DNA of 64,000 bases, from positions 1 to 64,000 of the forward strand of contig UQHT01000008.1 in the NCBI GenBank assembly GCA_900540875.1. Reading direction: 5' to 3'. Both the position numbers and the translations under genes were made by a program. The stretch comes from an uncultured Collinsella sp. (GTDB taxonomy: Bacteria; Actinomycetota; Coriobacteriia; Coriobacteriales; Coriobacteriaceae). The notes under the pieces are model-generated. The model had not been told where the DNA came from. It ran no database searches and saw only the letters and a list, made by a program, of their open reading frames with translations. Each line of letters starts with the position of its first letter. Position 1 is the stretch's first letter. Below are positions 49,947-57,506 of the stretch, piece by piece.

Positions 49947-50081
49947 CATGGTGCAAAAGGGACAGCCTTGGCCCCCGTGCCTGCGCCCCAAAATATGCCG
50001 TGGCCCTTCCGTCTGCGAAGGCTCGGCATCGGCGTGCTACCATAGCTACGTCCAAGTACACATATCAAGTGGAGGATATCC

Positions 50082-51005
50082 ATGGCAAACGTTCTTGTCT
50101 TTGGTCACCAGAACCCCGATAACGACGCCATCATGAGCGCCGTCGTCCTGTCCCAGCTGCTCAACCAGGTTGAGTATGCCGGCAACACCTACGAGGCCTG
50201 CGCCCTTGGTCAGCTTCCGGCCGAGTCCGCCAAGCTGCTTGCCGACGCCGGCATTGCCGAGCCCCGCGTGATCGAGTCCGTCGAGGCCGGTCAGCTCGTC
50301 GTTCTCACCGACCACAACGAGTCTGCCCAGTCCGTCGCCGGCCTTAAGGACGCCACGGTCTTTGGCGTTGTCGATCATCACCGCATCGGCGACTTCGAGA
50401 CCGCCGGCCCGCTGCACTACATCTGCCTGCCCTGGGGCTCCAGCTGCACCATCGTCACCAAGCTCGCCGACGTGCTCGGCGTTGAGCTTTCCGACGTCCA
50501 GGCCAAGCTGCTGCTCTCGGCCATGATGACCGACACGCTCATGCTCAAGAGCCCCACCACCACCGATGTCGACCGCGCCGTCGCCGCCAAGCTCGGCGAG
50601 CAGGTGGGCGTCGACCCGGTCAAGTTTGGCATGGAGGTCTTCCTCACCCGTCCGTCCGGCTCCTTCACCGCAGCCGAGATGGTCGGCAACGACATCAAGA
50701 TGTTCGAGCCCGCTGGCAAGAAGCTGCTCATCGGCCAGTACGAGACCGTCGACAAGACCCGCGCACTCGGCATGATCGACGAGATCCGCGAGGCCATGCG
50801 CGCCTACGCTGCCGAGAAGGGTGCCGACGGTATTGTCCTGTGCATCACCGACATCATGGAGGAGGGCTCGCAGGTCCTGCTCGAGGGCGAGACCGAGGCT
50901 GCTCAGAAGGGCCTGGGCATTGCCGACGAGCACGACGGCGTCTGGATGCCGGGCGTCCTCTCCCGTAAGAAGCAGGTCGCTGCTCCCATCATGGCCGCTT
51001 GCTAG
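50082..51005 (+). CDS. ppaC: manganese-dependent inorganic pyrophosphatase
   Basis: This 307-residue family II pyrophosphatase of the DHH superfamily hydrolyses PPi. Metal ligands are in VFGHQNPDNDAI, the aspartate of VVLTDHNE and the DHH motif VVDHHRIGDF; the C-terminal substrate motif is SRKKQVAAPI. GTGGAGGATATCC precedes the ATG. It has its own terminator. Confidence 0.97.
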   Translation: MANVLVFGHQNPDNDAIMSAVVLSQLLNQVEYAGNTYEACALGQLPAESAKLLADAGIAEPRVIESVEAGQLVVLTDHNESAQSVAGLKDATVFGVVDHHRIGDFETAGPLHYICLPWGSSCTIVTKLADVLGVELSDVQAKLLLSAMMTDTLMLKSPTTTDVDRAVAAKLGEQVGVDPVKFGMEVFLTRPSGSFTAAEMVGNDIKMFEPAGKKLLIGQYETVDKTRALGMIDEIREAMRAYAAEKGADGIVLCITDIMEEGSQVLLEGETEAAQKGLGIADEHDGVWMPGVLSRKKQVAAPIMAAC

Positions 51006-51024
51006 GTTTAGTTGACCAAACGCC

Positions 51025-51064
51025 ACGACCGGATCGCGGACGCCCCGCGCTCCGGTCGTTTTTT
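51025..51064 (+). terminator. intrinsic terminator after ppaC
   Basis: ACGACCGGA and TCCGGTCGT arms form a 9-bp stem with a GC-rich partly paired loop, followed by TTTTT, 20 bases past the stop. Confidence 0.9.
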
Positions 51065-51201
51065 GTGCGCGGGACCGCGCTCTCTATTGGACGGGCGCCC
51101 GTGCCGTTGAGCAAATAATGTTCAACCTGTGGTTCCGCTTTTCGGCCACGCCTGCGTGCTTGTCGTGCAGGGTAGGCTAGATGCAAGCGTAATACGTTAG
51201 A

Positions 51202-51256
51202 GCGCGGCGCCGCCACTTGGGCGGGCCGTGCTTTTTTAAGACGGGAGCCATCCCGT
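51202..51256 (+). promoter_or_regulatory. attenuator-like leader of nhaA
   Basis: A 13-bp stem (51202-51214 with 51219-51231, one wobble and one mismatch, ACTT loop) followed directly by TTTTTT is an intrinsic terminator, yet it lies 34 bases upstream of the nhaA ATG and beyond the ppaC terminator. A second hairpin, ACGGG-AGCCAT-CCCGT (51241-51256), precedes the ribosome binding site AAAGGAG. The region from about 51100 may be a regulatory 5' leader; GTTGA-N11-TCAAC at 51106-51126 is a possible operator or start region. Confidence 0.6.
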
Positions 51257-51270
51257 GAAAGGAGCCGCCC

Positions 51271-52629
51271 ATGGCAGCAACTGAGCAGCTGTTCAACGTT
51301 CGTGAGCGCAAGCGCTTTGAACGTCACGACATTTGGGAGCGCATCGCCGAGAACGGCACGATTTCCGCCGCGGTCATGGTCTTCGCCGCCATCGCCGCCG
51401 TCATCTGCGCCAATACCGATGCCTACGAGGCCATCCATCACTTTTTGGAGACTCCGCTGTATGTGGGTCTGGGCAACCTTACGGCCGGTCTCACCGTTGA
51501 GCTTTTCGTCAACGACTTCCTCATGGCGATTTTCTTTTTGTTGGTGGGCATCGAACTTAAGTACGAGATGACGGTCGGCGAGCTCAAGAATCCGCGTCAG
51601 GCCATGCTTCCCATGCTAGCGGCCGTGGGCGGCGTCGTCGTTCCCGCCTGCATCTACCTGATCTTTAACCATGCCGGCGCCCGCAACGGTTGGGCCATCC
51701 CCATGGCAACCGATATTGCCTTTGCGCTGGGCGTGCTGTCGCTTTTGGGCAACCGCGTGCCCAACGGCGTGCGCGTGTTCTTCTCGACGCTCGCCATCGC
51801 CGACGACCTCATCTCCATCGCCGCCATCGCCATCTTCTACGGTCAGAGCCCCAATCCGTTTTGGTTGGGCGCCGCCACGCTTGTGACCTGCGCGCTCGTG
51901 TGGCTCAACAAGACGCAGCATTACCGCCTTGCCCCGTATTCGGTACTGGGTCTGCTGTTGTGGTTTTGCATGTTCAAGAGCGGCGTACATGCCACGCTTG
52001 CTGGCGTCATCCTGGCCTTTACCATCCCGGCCAAGTGCGGCGTCAAGCTCGATAGCCTCACCGATTGGCTGGGCGAGTGCCTGCCGCTGCTCGATGACCG
52101 CTACGACGACGAGGCGCACATCCTGGGCCAGCATGACTTTACCGTCTCGACCACCAAGGTTGAGCGCGTCATGCACCGTGTGACACCGCCGCTCATCCGC
52201 ATGGAGCGCCTGATCTCCACGCCGGTCAACTTTGTGATTCTGCCGATCTTTGCGTTCGTGAACGCACAGGTTCGCCTAGTGGGCGTGGACATGAGCACGC
52301 TGCTCACCGACCCGGTGACACTCGGCGTGTACTTTGGCATGCTGCTGGGCAAGCCGATCGGCATCTTTGGTATGACGTTTGCCCTGGTTAAGCTTAAGGC
52401 CTGCGAGCTGCCGCACAATGTTAACTGGCACATGATTGCCGGCGTGGGCATTCTGGGCGGTATCGGCTTTACCATGTCGATTCTCATCAGCGGCCTTGCC
52501 TTCCCGACGGCCCAGTTTGAGGTTCTGGCTGCCAAGGCCGCTATTCTCGCCGGTTCGGTCACCGCTGCCGTGCTCGGCATGATCTACATGAGCGTGGTCT
52601 GCAAGCACCCCGCGCCCAAAGACGAGTAA
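51271..52629 (+). CDS. nhaA: Na+/H+ antiporter NhaA
   Basis: This 452-residue antiporter has about 12 membrane helices. Landmarks are the N-terminal FNDFLMAIFFLLVGIELKYEM-type segment (here VNDFLMAIFFLLVGIELK), WAIPMATDIAFALGVLSLLG with the ion-binding aspartate and FSTLAIADDLISIAAIA, where DD corresponds to the essential Asp163/Asp164. The cytoplasmic loop between helices is longer than in E. coli (388 residues in total). It exports Na+ or Li+ in exchange for protons. Expression may be controlled by the leader upstream. Confidence 0.95.
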   Translation: MAATEQLFNVRERKRFERHDIWERIAENGTISAAVMVFAAIAAVICANTDAYEAIHHFLETPLYVGLGNLTAGLTVELFVNDFLMAIFFLLVGIELKYEMTVGELKNPRQAMLPMLAAVGGVVVPACIYLIFNHAGARNGWAIPMATDIAFALGVLSLLGNRVPNGVRVFFSTLAIADDLISIAAIAIFYGQSPNPFWLGAATLVTCALVWLNKTQHYRLAPYSVLGLLLWFCMFKSGVHATLAGVILAFTIPAKCGVKLDSLTDWLGECLPLLDDRYDDEAHILGQHDFTVSTTKVERVMHRVTPPLIRMERLISTPVNFVILPIFAFVNAQVRLVGVDMSTLLTDPVTLGVYFGMLLGKPIGIFGMTFALVKLKACELPHNVNWHMIAGVGILGGIGFTMSILISGLAFPTAQFEVLAAKAAILAGSVTAAVLGMIYMSVVCKHPAPKDE

Positions 52630-52646
52630 GAGCACATACAAGTTTA

Positions 52647-52684
52647 AAAACGCCGCCTGTGAACACCATCACAGGCGGCGTTTT
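52647..52684. terminator. bidirectional terminator after nhaA
   Basis: AAAACGCCGCCTGTG and CACAGGCGGCGTTTT form a perfect 15-bp stem with an 8-base loop, between the convergent nhaA and small hypothetical genes. Confidence 0.92.
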
Positions 52685-52686
52685 AA

Positions 52687-52713
52687 TCATTGGGGACGTT
52701 CTTAAACGACTAG
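52687..52713. repeat. family-B repeat
   Basis: It reads TCATTGGGGACGTTC then TTAAACGACTAG. It lies between the nhaA terminator and the stop of the convergent 84-residue gene. Confidence 0.8.
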
Positions 52714-52715
52714 GG

Positions 52716-52970
52716 CTATTCCACGGTGCCGTAGACGGCGCCCCAGCCGTGGGCAGCCAAGGCGGAGTTGAGCTGGTCGCACAGCGACCGGCGATCGTAG
52801 CAGCCGGGCGGCAAAAGGTTCACGATTTCCATGAGGTCGGGTGCCAAGTCGACGATTTCGGCCTGCACGATTAGGTCAAGCCGGTCGATGGCGTGGCGGT
52901 CGTAAAACAGTCCGTCGACCAGGCGCTGCAGGTCACCGAATTCCTCGGCCTGGAACAATCCGTACTCCAT
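52716..52970 (-). CDS. small hypothetical protein (84 residues)
   Basis: This small acidic protein (MEYGLFQAEEFGDLQRLVDG ... IVNLLPPGCYDRRSLCDQLN) has no membrane segment and no family I recognise. AAGGAGGCACT precedes the ATG at 52970, which is why that start is chosen over the ATG at 53000. It could be a regulatory or stress protein; there is no further evidence. Confidence 0.65.
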   Translation of the reverse strand: MEYGLFQAEEFGDLQRLVDGLFYDRHAIDRLDLIVQAEIVDLAPDLMEIVNLLPPGCYDRRSLCDQLNSALAAHGWGAVYGTVE

Positions 52971-53120
52971 AGTGCCTCCTTGGGCGCCCCACGCCGGCAT
53001 GCGCGGCGATTCGTAATTTATTGCGATGAACTTAATCTATCACGGCTTCATAACGTTGCGACGATGGCGGTCTATACTTAGACGAACTGCAACGTACCGC
53101 TTCGCGAAAGGTCGCACCCC

Positions 53121-54425
53121 ATGCAGACGATCTACCAGAAGATGGAAACCACCGAACTCGATGCCGCCATCGAGGCGCTTAAAGCCGAGGTTGCCGAGGT
53201 CAAGGCCAAGGGCCTGGCGCTCGACATGGCGCGCGGCAAGCCGTCGCCCTCCCAGGTGAACATTTCTCGCCCCATGCTCGATATCCTCAATGCCGATGCC
53301 GATCTGCACGACGGCAATGTCGACTGCTCCAACTACGGTTGCTTCGAGGGCATTCCCTCGGCACGCAAGCTGGCGGGGGAGTTCCTGGGTTGTCCTGCCG
53401 AGCAGACGCTCGTACTGGGCTCATCGAGCCTGCTGATCGAGCACGATATCGCCGGTATGTTCTGGCGTTGCGGCTCGTGCGGCAGCGACCCTTGGGAGGC
53501 TTACGAGGCAGCGCACGACGGCAAGAAGGTCAAGTTCCTGTGCCCCGTTCCCGGCTACGATCGCCACTTTGGCATCACCGCCGACTTGGGCATCGAGAAC
53601 GTCCCCGTCGCGATGACCGACAACGGCCCCGACATGGACGAGGTTGAGCGCCTGGTTGCCACCGACGACTCCATCAAGGGCATCTGGTGCGTGCCCAAGT
53701 ATTCCAACCCCACGGGCATCACCTTTAGCGAGGACACTGTGCGCCGCCTGGTCGAGATGCCCACGGCCGCGCCCGATTTCCGCATCTTCTGGGACAACGC
53801 CTACTGCGTGCACGACCTGTACGACGAGACCGACGAGCTCGCCAACATCTTCGATCTTGCCCGCGCGGCGGGCACCGAGGACCGCGTGGTGGCCTTTGCC
53901 TCGACGTCCAAGATCACCTTCCCGGGCGCCGGCATCGGCTTTATCGGTGCGAGCCCCGCGGTCATCGCCGAGTTCTCCAAGCGCCTGAAGGCCGGTCTTA
54001 TTAGCGCCGATAAGCTCAATCAGCTGCGTCACGTGCGTTTCCTTCCCACCATCGAGGCGGTCAAGGAGCACATGAAAAAGCATGCCGAGTTCCTGCGCCC
54101 GCGCTTTGAGGCCGTTGAGCGCAAGCTCACCGAGGGCCTGGGCGACACGGGTTGCGCCACCTGGACGCATCCCCGCGGCGGCTACTTTGTGAGCTTCGAT
54201 GGTCCCGAGGGCTCGGCCCAAAAGGTCGCCGCGCTTTGCGCCGACTTGGGCGTCAAGCTCACGCCGGCCGGTGCCACTTGGCCTTATGGCAAGGACCCGC
54301 GCGACACCAACATCCGCATCGCGCCGAGCTATCCCACGGTCGAGGACCTGGAGGCCGCGCTCGATGTGCTGGTGCTGGCCGTTAAGCTTGTCGCTGCCGA
54401 GCTTGCGCGTGCCGAGCGCGCCTAA
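53121..54425 (+). CDS. aspartate aminotransferase (C. glutamicum AspT type)
   Basis: This 434-residue fold-type I PLP enzyme belongs to the small subgroup represented by Corynebacterium AspT. Shared landmarks recalled from that protein are LDMARGKPS, NYG-xxEGI, CPVPGYDRHF, PKYSNPTGITFSEDTV, FWDNAYCVHDL and the PLP-lysine segment STSKITFPGAG. It should interconvert aspartate/2-oxoglutarate and oxaloacetate/glutamate. GAAAGGTCGC precedes the ATG. It is monocistronic. Confidence 0.9.
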   Translation: MQTIYQKMETTELDAAIEALKAEVAEVKAKGLALDMARGKPSPSQVNISRPMLDILNADADLHDGNVDCSNYGCFEGIPSARKLAGEFLGCPAEQTLVLGSSSLLIEHDIAGMFWRCGSCGSDPWEAYEAAHDGKKVKFLCPVPGYDRHFGITADLGIENVPVAMTDNGPDMDEVERLVATDDSIKGIWCVPKYSNPTGITFSEDTVRRLVEMPTAAPDFRIFWDNAYCVHDLYDETDELANIFDLARAAGTEDRVVAFASTSKITFPGAGIGFIGASPAVIAEFSKRLKAGLISADKLNQLRHVRFLPTIEAVKEHMKKHAEFLRPRFEAVERKLTEGLGDTGCATWTHPRGGYFVSFDGPEGSAQKVAALCADLGVKLTPAGATWPYGKDPRDTNIRIAPSYPTVEDLEAALDVLVLAVKLVAAELARAERA

Positions 54426-54491
54426 CGCGTAGGGCCCCGCAAGTCCGCGCCTAGTACTATCCGCACTTTCGATACGTAAAGGAGCGTATAC

Positions 54492-54806
54492 ATGGATTTG
54501 GGTATTTCCACAAACCCCACGCCAGAGCTCTACACCATTAAGGTGACCGGTGAGATCGATATCTCTAACGCCGATAGCCTGCGCAATGCCATCGACCTGG
54601 CGCTCGAGCAGCCCACTGAGGCCGTTGAGCTCGATTTTGCCCAGGTGAGCTATATCGATTCGACGGGTATTGGCGTGCTCGTGGGCGCCGCGCACCACGC
54701 AGCCGATCACGGCAAGCGTTTTAGCTGCGTTAACGTGCAGCCTCCGGTGATGCGCGTGGTTCAGCTGCTGGGTGTCGACCAGGAGATTTCGATCACGGCC
54801 GCATAG
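54492..54806 (+). CDS. STAS-domain anti-sigma factor antagonist
   Basis: This 104-residue SpoIIAA/RsbV-like protein has the STAS fold, with IKVTGEIDISNADSL and the phosphorylation-site region VSYIDSTGIGVLVGA, where the serine is the expected target of an anti-sigma kinase. No RsbW/SpoIIAB kinase or sigma-factor gene is adjacent, so its partner must be elsewhere. AAAGGAGCGTATAC precedes the ATG. Confidence 0.92.
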   Translation: MDLGISTNPTPELYTIKVTGEIDISNADSLRNAIDLALEQPTEAVELDFAQVSYIDSTGIGVLVGAAHHAADHGKRFSCVNVQPPVMRVVQLLGVDQEISITAA

Positions 54807-54959
54807 GCCCTGCCCCAAAAGGGGCGTGCCGTTTGGCATATGTTTGTGATGCGCTCGGACGTTTTGGCGTCCGGGCGCTATACTTGACCGAATGAATAGA
54901 CGAGTTCCGGCCGAATGGCGCGGTGCGGGCTCGACTCACATCGAGCCTTGGAGGTATGT

Positions 54960-55559
54960 GTGTTTGGTATTGGAGAGGGTGAGCTCGCGATCATCGTGGT
55001 CTTCGGCTTTTTGCTGTTTGGCCCGGATAAGCTCCCGCAGATGGGCCGTACGATCGGCCGTGCCATCCGTCAGTTCCGCGAGACGCAGGAAAAGATGACG
55101 GCCGTTGTTCAGTCCGAGATTATCGATCCGGTGAGTGAGGCCGCGTCGGCGCCGGTCAAGCCCAAGAAGGCTGCTGCGGCCGACGACGATTCCGATGCGG
55201 ACGAGGATGCCACCGAGACGGCAGCGCCCGCCAAGAAGGAGACCTTTGCCGAGCGTCGCGCCCGTCTTGCTGCCGAGAAGGCCGCAAGCGAGGGTGCTGC
55301 TGAGGGCGAGGTCGCTGCCGAGGATACCAGTGCCGAGGGTACTGCCGCTGCGGCTGAGTCCGAGGCCGCCACTGCCGATGCGCCCGCGGAGTCCGAACCT
55401 GCTGCAGAGCCGGAGCCCGAGCCGGCAGAGCCCACGACGGCCGACCTCTACGCCCGTCGTCCCCGCAAGCGCAAGGCTGTCGTCGACCAGCTCGCTCGCG
55501 AGCTCGAGGCCGAGGACGAAGCCACTGCCGCCGACGCCTCGAAGGGAGGCGATGAGTAA
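54960..55559 (+). CDS. tatA: Tat translocase TatA/TatB-type subunit
   Basis: This 199-residue protein has one N-terminal membrane helix (FGIGEGELAIIVVFGFLLFGPDKLPQ), an amphipathic helix (GRTIGRAIRQFRETQEKM) and a long acidic Ala/Glu/Pro-rich tail, which is longer than in most TatA proteins. The glutamate in GEGELA and the FGPDKLPQ hinge are standard. A GTG start at 54960 with GGAGG at 5 bases is chosen; an ATG at 54956 is out of frame. Its stop overlaps the tatC start (TAATG). Only one TatA/B gene is seen here. Confidence 0.9.
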   Translation: MFGIGEGELAIIVVFGFLLFGPDKLPQMGRTIGRAIRQFRETQEKMTAVVQSEIIDPVSEAASAPVKPKKAAAADDDSDADEDATETAAPAKKETFAERRARLAAEKAASEGAAEGEVAAEDTSAEGTAAAAESEAATADAPAESEPAAEPEPEPAEPTTADLYARRPRKRKAVVDQLARELEAEDEATAADASKGGDE

Positions 55560-56350
55560 TGCCTATCGGACCCGCGCGAATGCCGCTCTTCGATCACCTG
55601 GGAGAGCTTCGTCGCCGCCTGACTATCGTGGTCGTATCGGTGTTTGCCGCCGCTATCGTGCTGTATTTCGCCACGCCCGTGGTGCTCGACATCTTGGAAG
55701 ACCCCATCCGCTCCTTTGTGCCGGACGGTAAGTTCTACATCACCACCACGCTCGGCGGTTTTGGCCTGCGCTTCTCGCTGGCCATCAAGATGGCCGTGGT
55801 CATGTGCACGCCCATGATCATTTGGCAGATCCTGGCATTTTTCCTGCCGGCGCTGCGCCCCAACGAGCGCAAGTGGGTCGTGCCCACGGTGCTCGCCTCG
55901 ACGGTGCTGTTCTTCCTGGGTGCCATCTTCTGCTATTTCATCATCATCCCTGCGGGCTTTGAGTGGCTCATCGGCGAGACCTCGGCCGTCGCCACGGCGC
56001 TGCCCGATCTGGAGAACTACGTCAACATGGAGCTGCTCTTTATGATCGGCTTTGGTGTGGCGTTTGAGCTGCCGCTCATCATCTTCTACCTGTCTGTTTT
56101 CCACATCGTGTCCTACGCGGCCTTCCGCAGCGCCTGGCGCTACGTGTACGTAGGCCTGCTCGTGGGCTCGGCTGTGATCACACCCGACGGCTCGCCCGTC
56201 ACGCTGGGCCTTATGTACGGTGCCCTGCTCTCGCTCTACGAGATCTCGCTCGCCATCGCTCGCGTGGTCATTACCGCGCGCGAGGGCAAGGAGGGCCTGT
56301 TCGTGAGCCGTCTGGACCTGTTCTCGGACGACGAGGACGACGAGGAGTAA
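55559..56350 (+). CDS. tatC: Tat translocase subunit TatC
   Basis: This 263-residue six-helix membrane protein is the Tat substrate receptor. It has PLFDHLGELRRRLTIVV at the N-terminus, F-x-L-x-P-x-L-R-P-N-E-R-K in FFLPALRPNERKW and the conserved SAVITPDGSPVTLGLMYGALLSLYE. An acidic tail (DDEDDEE) ends it. It is coupled to tatA and lies 6 bases upstream of hypA, which fits export of folded hydrogenase-type enzymes. Confidence 0.96.
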   Translation: MPIGPARMPLFDHLGELRRRLTIVVVSVFAAAIVLYFATPVVLDILEDPIRSFVPDGKFYITTTLGGFGLRFSLAIKMAVVMCTPMIIWQILAFFLPALRPNERKWVVPTVLASTVLFFLGAIFCYFIIIPAGFEWLIGETSAVATALPDLENYVNMELLFMIGFGVAFELPLIIFYLSVFHIVSYAAFRSAWRYVYVGLLVGSAVITPDGSPVTLGLMYGALLSLYEISLAIARVVITAREGKEGLFVSRLDLFSDDEDDEE

Positions 56351-56356
56351 ATCGGT

Positions 56357-56713
56357 ATGCACGAGGTTGGCATTGTCAACGGCATACTCGATACAGTGAT
56401 TCGCGCGGCGCGTGGGGCGGGGGCCTCGCGCGCCGTTTTGGTAACGCTTCGTATCGGGGATATGACCGAGGTCGTGCGCGAGGCACTCGACTTTGCGTGG
56501 GAGACGTTTCGCGATGAGGACCCGCTCACGCGCGGCTGCGAGCTTGCCGTGGAGGAGGTCCATCCACAAAGCGAGTGCCTGGACTGCGGCGAGGTCTTTG
56601 AGCACGACCGTTTCCATTGTCGCTGCCCCCAGTGTGGCGGCGCCAACGTGCGCCTGCTGCACGGCCGCGAGCTCGATATCGCAAGTATCGAAATCGAAAC
56701 CCCCGACGATTAG
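56357..56713 (+). CDS. hypA: hydrogenase maturation nickel chaperone HypA
   Basis: This 118-residue protein begins MHEVGI, where His2 binds nickel, and has a zinc site with CLDCGEVFEHDRFHCRCPQCGG (two CxxC-type pairs). It delivers nickel to [NiFe]-hydrogenase together with HypB. It sits between tatC and hypB. The hydrogenase and other hyp genes are not in this window. Confidence 0.95.
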   Translation: MHEVGIVNGILDTVIRAARGAGASRAVLVTLRIGDMTEVVREALDFAWETFRDEDPLTRGCELAVEEVHPQSECLDCGEVFEHDRFHCRCPQCGGANVRLLHGRELDIASIEIETPDD

Positions 56714-56768
56714 CCCGCTAGCCATCTAATGATGGGGTATAAAGGGGCCAAAGTAAGGAGCGCTAAGT

Positions 56769-57452
56769 ATGGTCGAGAAAACGATTGATATCGCGTCGCC
56801 GATCCTGTCGCGCAACGAGCGCCTGGCAGATCAGCTGCGTCAGCGATTTAATGAGGCAGGCACCTACGTGATCAATGTGCTGTCGAGCCCTGGCTCGGGT
56901 AAGACCACCACGATTCTGGGCACCAACGAGCGCTTGCGTGACAAAGCCAGCCTGCGCTGTGCCGTTATCGAGGGCGATATCGCCTCGGACGTCGACGCCA
57001 TCACCATGAAGGAAGCCGGCATGCCCGCCATCCAGATCAACACGGGCGGCCTGTGCCACCTCGAGGGCAACATGATCATGGAGGCCGTCGACGCCTTCGA
57101 CCAGGCCGTCGGTCTGGAGAACATCGACGTCATCTTTATCGAAAATGTGGGTAACCTGGTCTGCCCGGTCGACTTTGACTTGGGCGAGAACCTGTCCATC
57201 ATGATCCTCTCGGTGCCCGAGGGCGACGATAAGCCCATCAAGTACCCGGGCATCTTCCAGCACGCCGGCGCGCAGCTGCTCAATAAGGTCGACGTGGCCC
57301 CGGCTTTCGATTTTGACATGGATAGGTATACTAAGACACTCGATGACCTCAATCCGCAGGCGCCGCGGTTTGCCGTGAGCGCGCGCAAGGGCGAGGGCAT
57401 GGATGCCTGGTGCGATTGGCTCATCGGGCAGATTGAGCAAGCAAGGGCGTAA
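56769..57452 (+). CDS. hypB: hydrogenase maturation GTPase HypB
   Basis: This 227-residue SIMIBI-class GTPase has the P-loop VLSSPGSGKTTTI, the GDIASDVDA switch, the metal site NTGGLCHLEGNM (Cys and His at the dimer interface), ENVGNLVCPVDFDLG and the guanine specificity motif NKVD. It lacks a His-rich N-terminal nickel store. It hydrolyses GTP to drive nickel transfer from HypA. It lies 55 bases after hypA. Confidence 0.95.
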   Translation: MVEKTIDIASPILSRNERLADQLRQRFNEAGTYVINVLSSPGSGKTTTILGTNERLRDKASLRCAVIEGDIASDVDAITMKEAGMPAIQINTGGLCHLEGNMIMEAVDAFDQAVGLENIDVIFIENVGNLVCPVDFDLGENLSIMILSVPEGDDKPIKYPGIFQHAGAQLLNKVDVAPAFDFDMDRYTKTLDDLNPQAPRFAVSARKGEGMDAWCDWLIGQIEQARA

Positions 57453-57506
57453 GTCGGCCGCCATACGGGCGGGCGTAGCCGCAGAGATACGAGATAGGAG
57501 CCTCTT

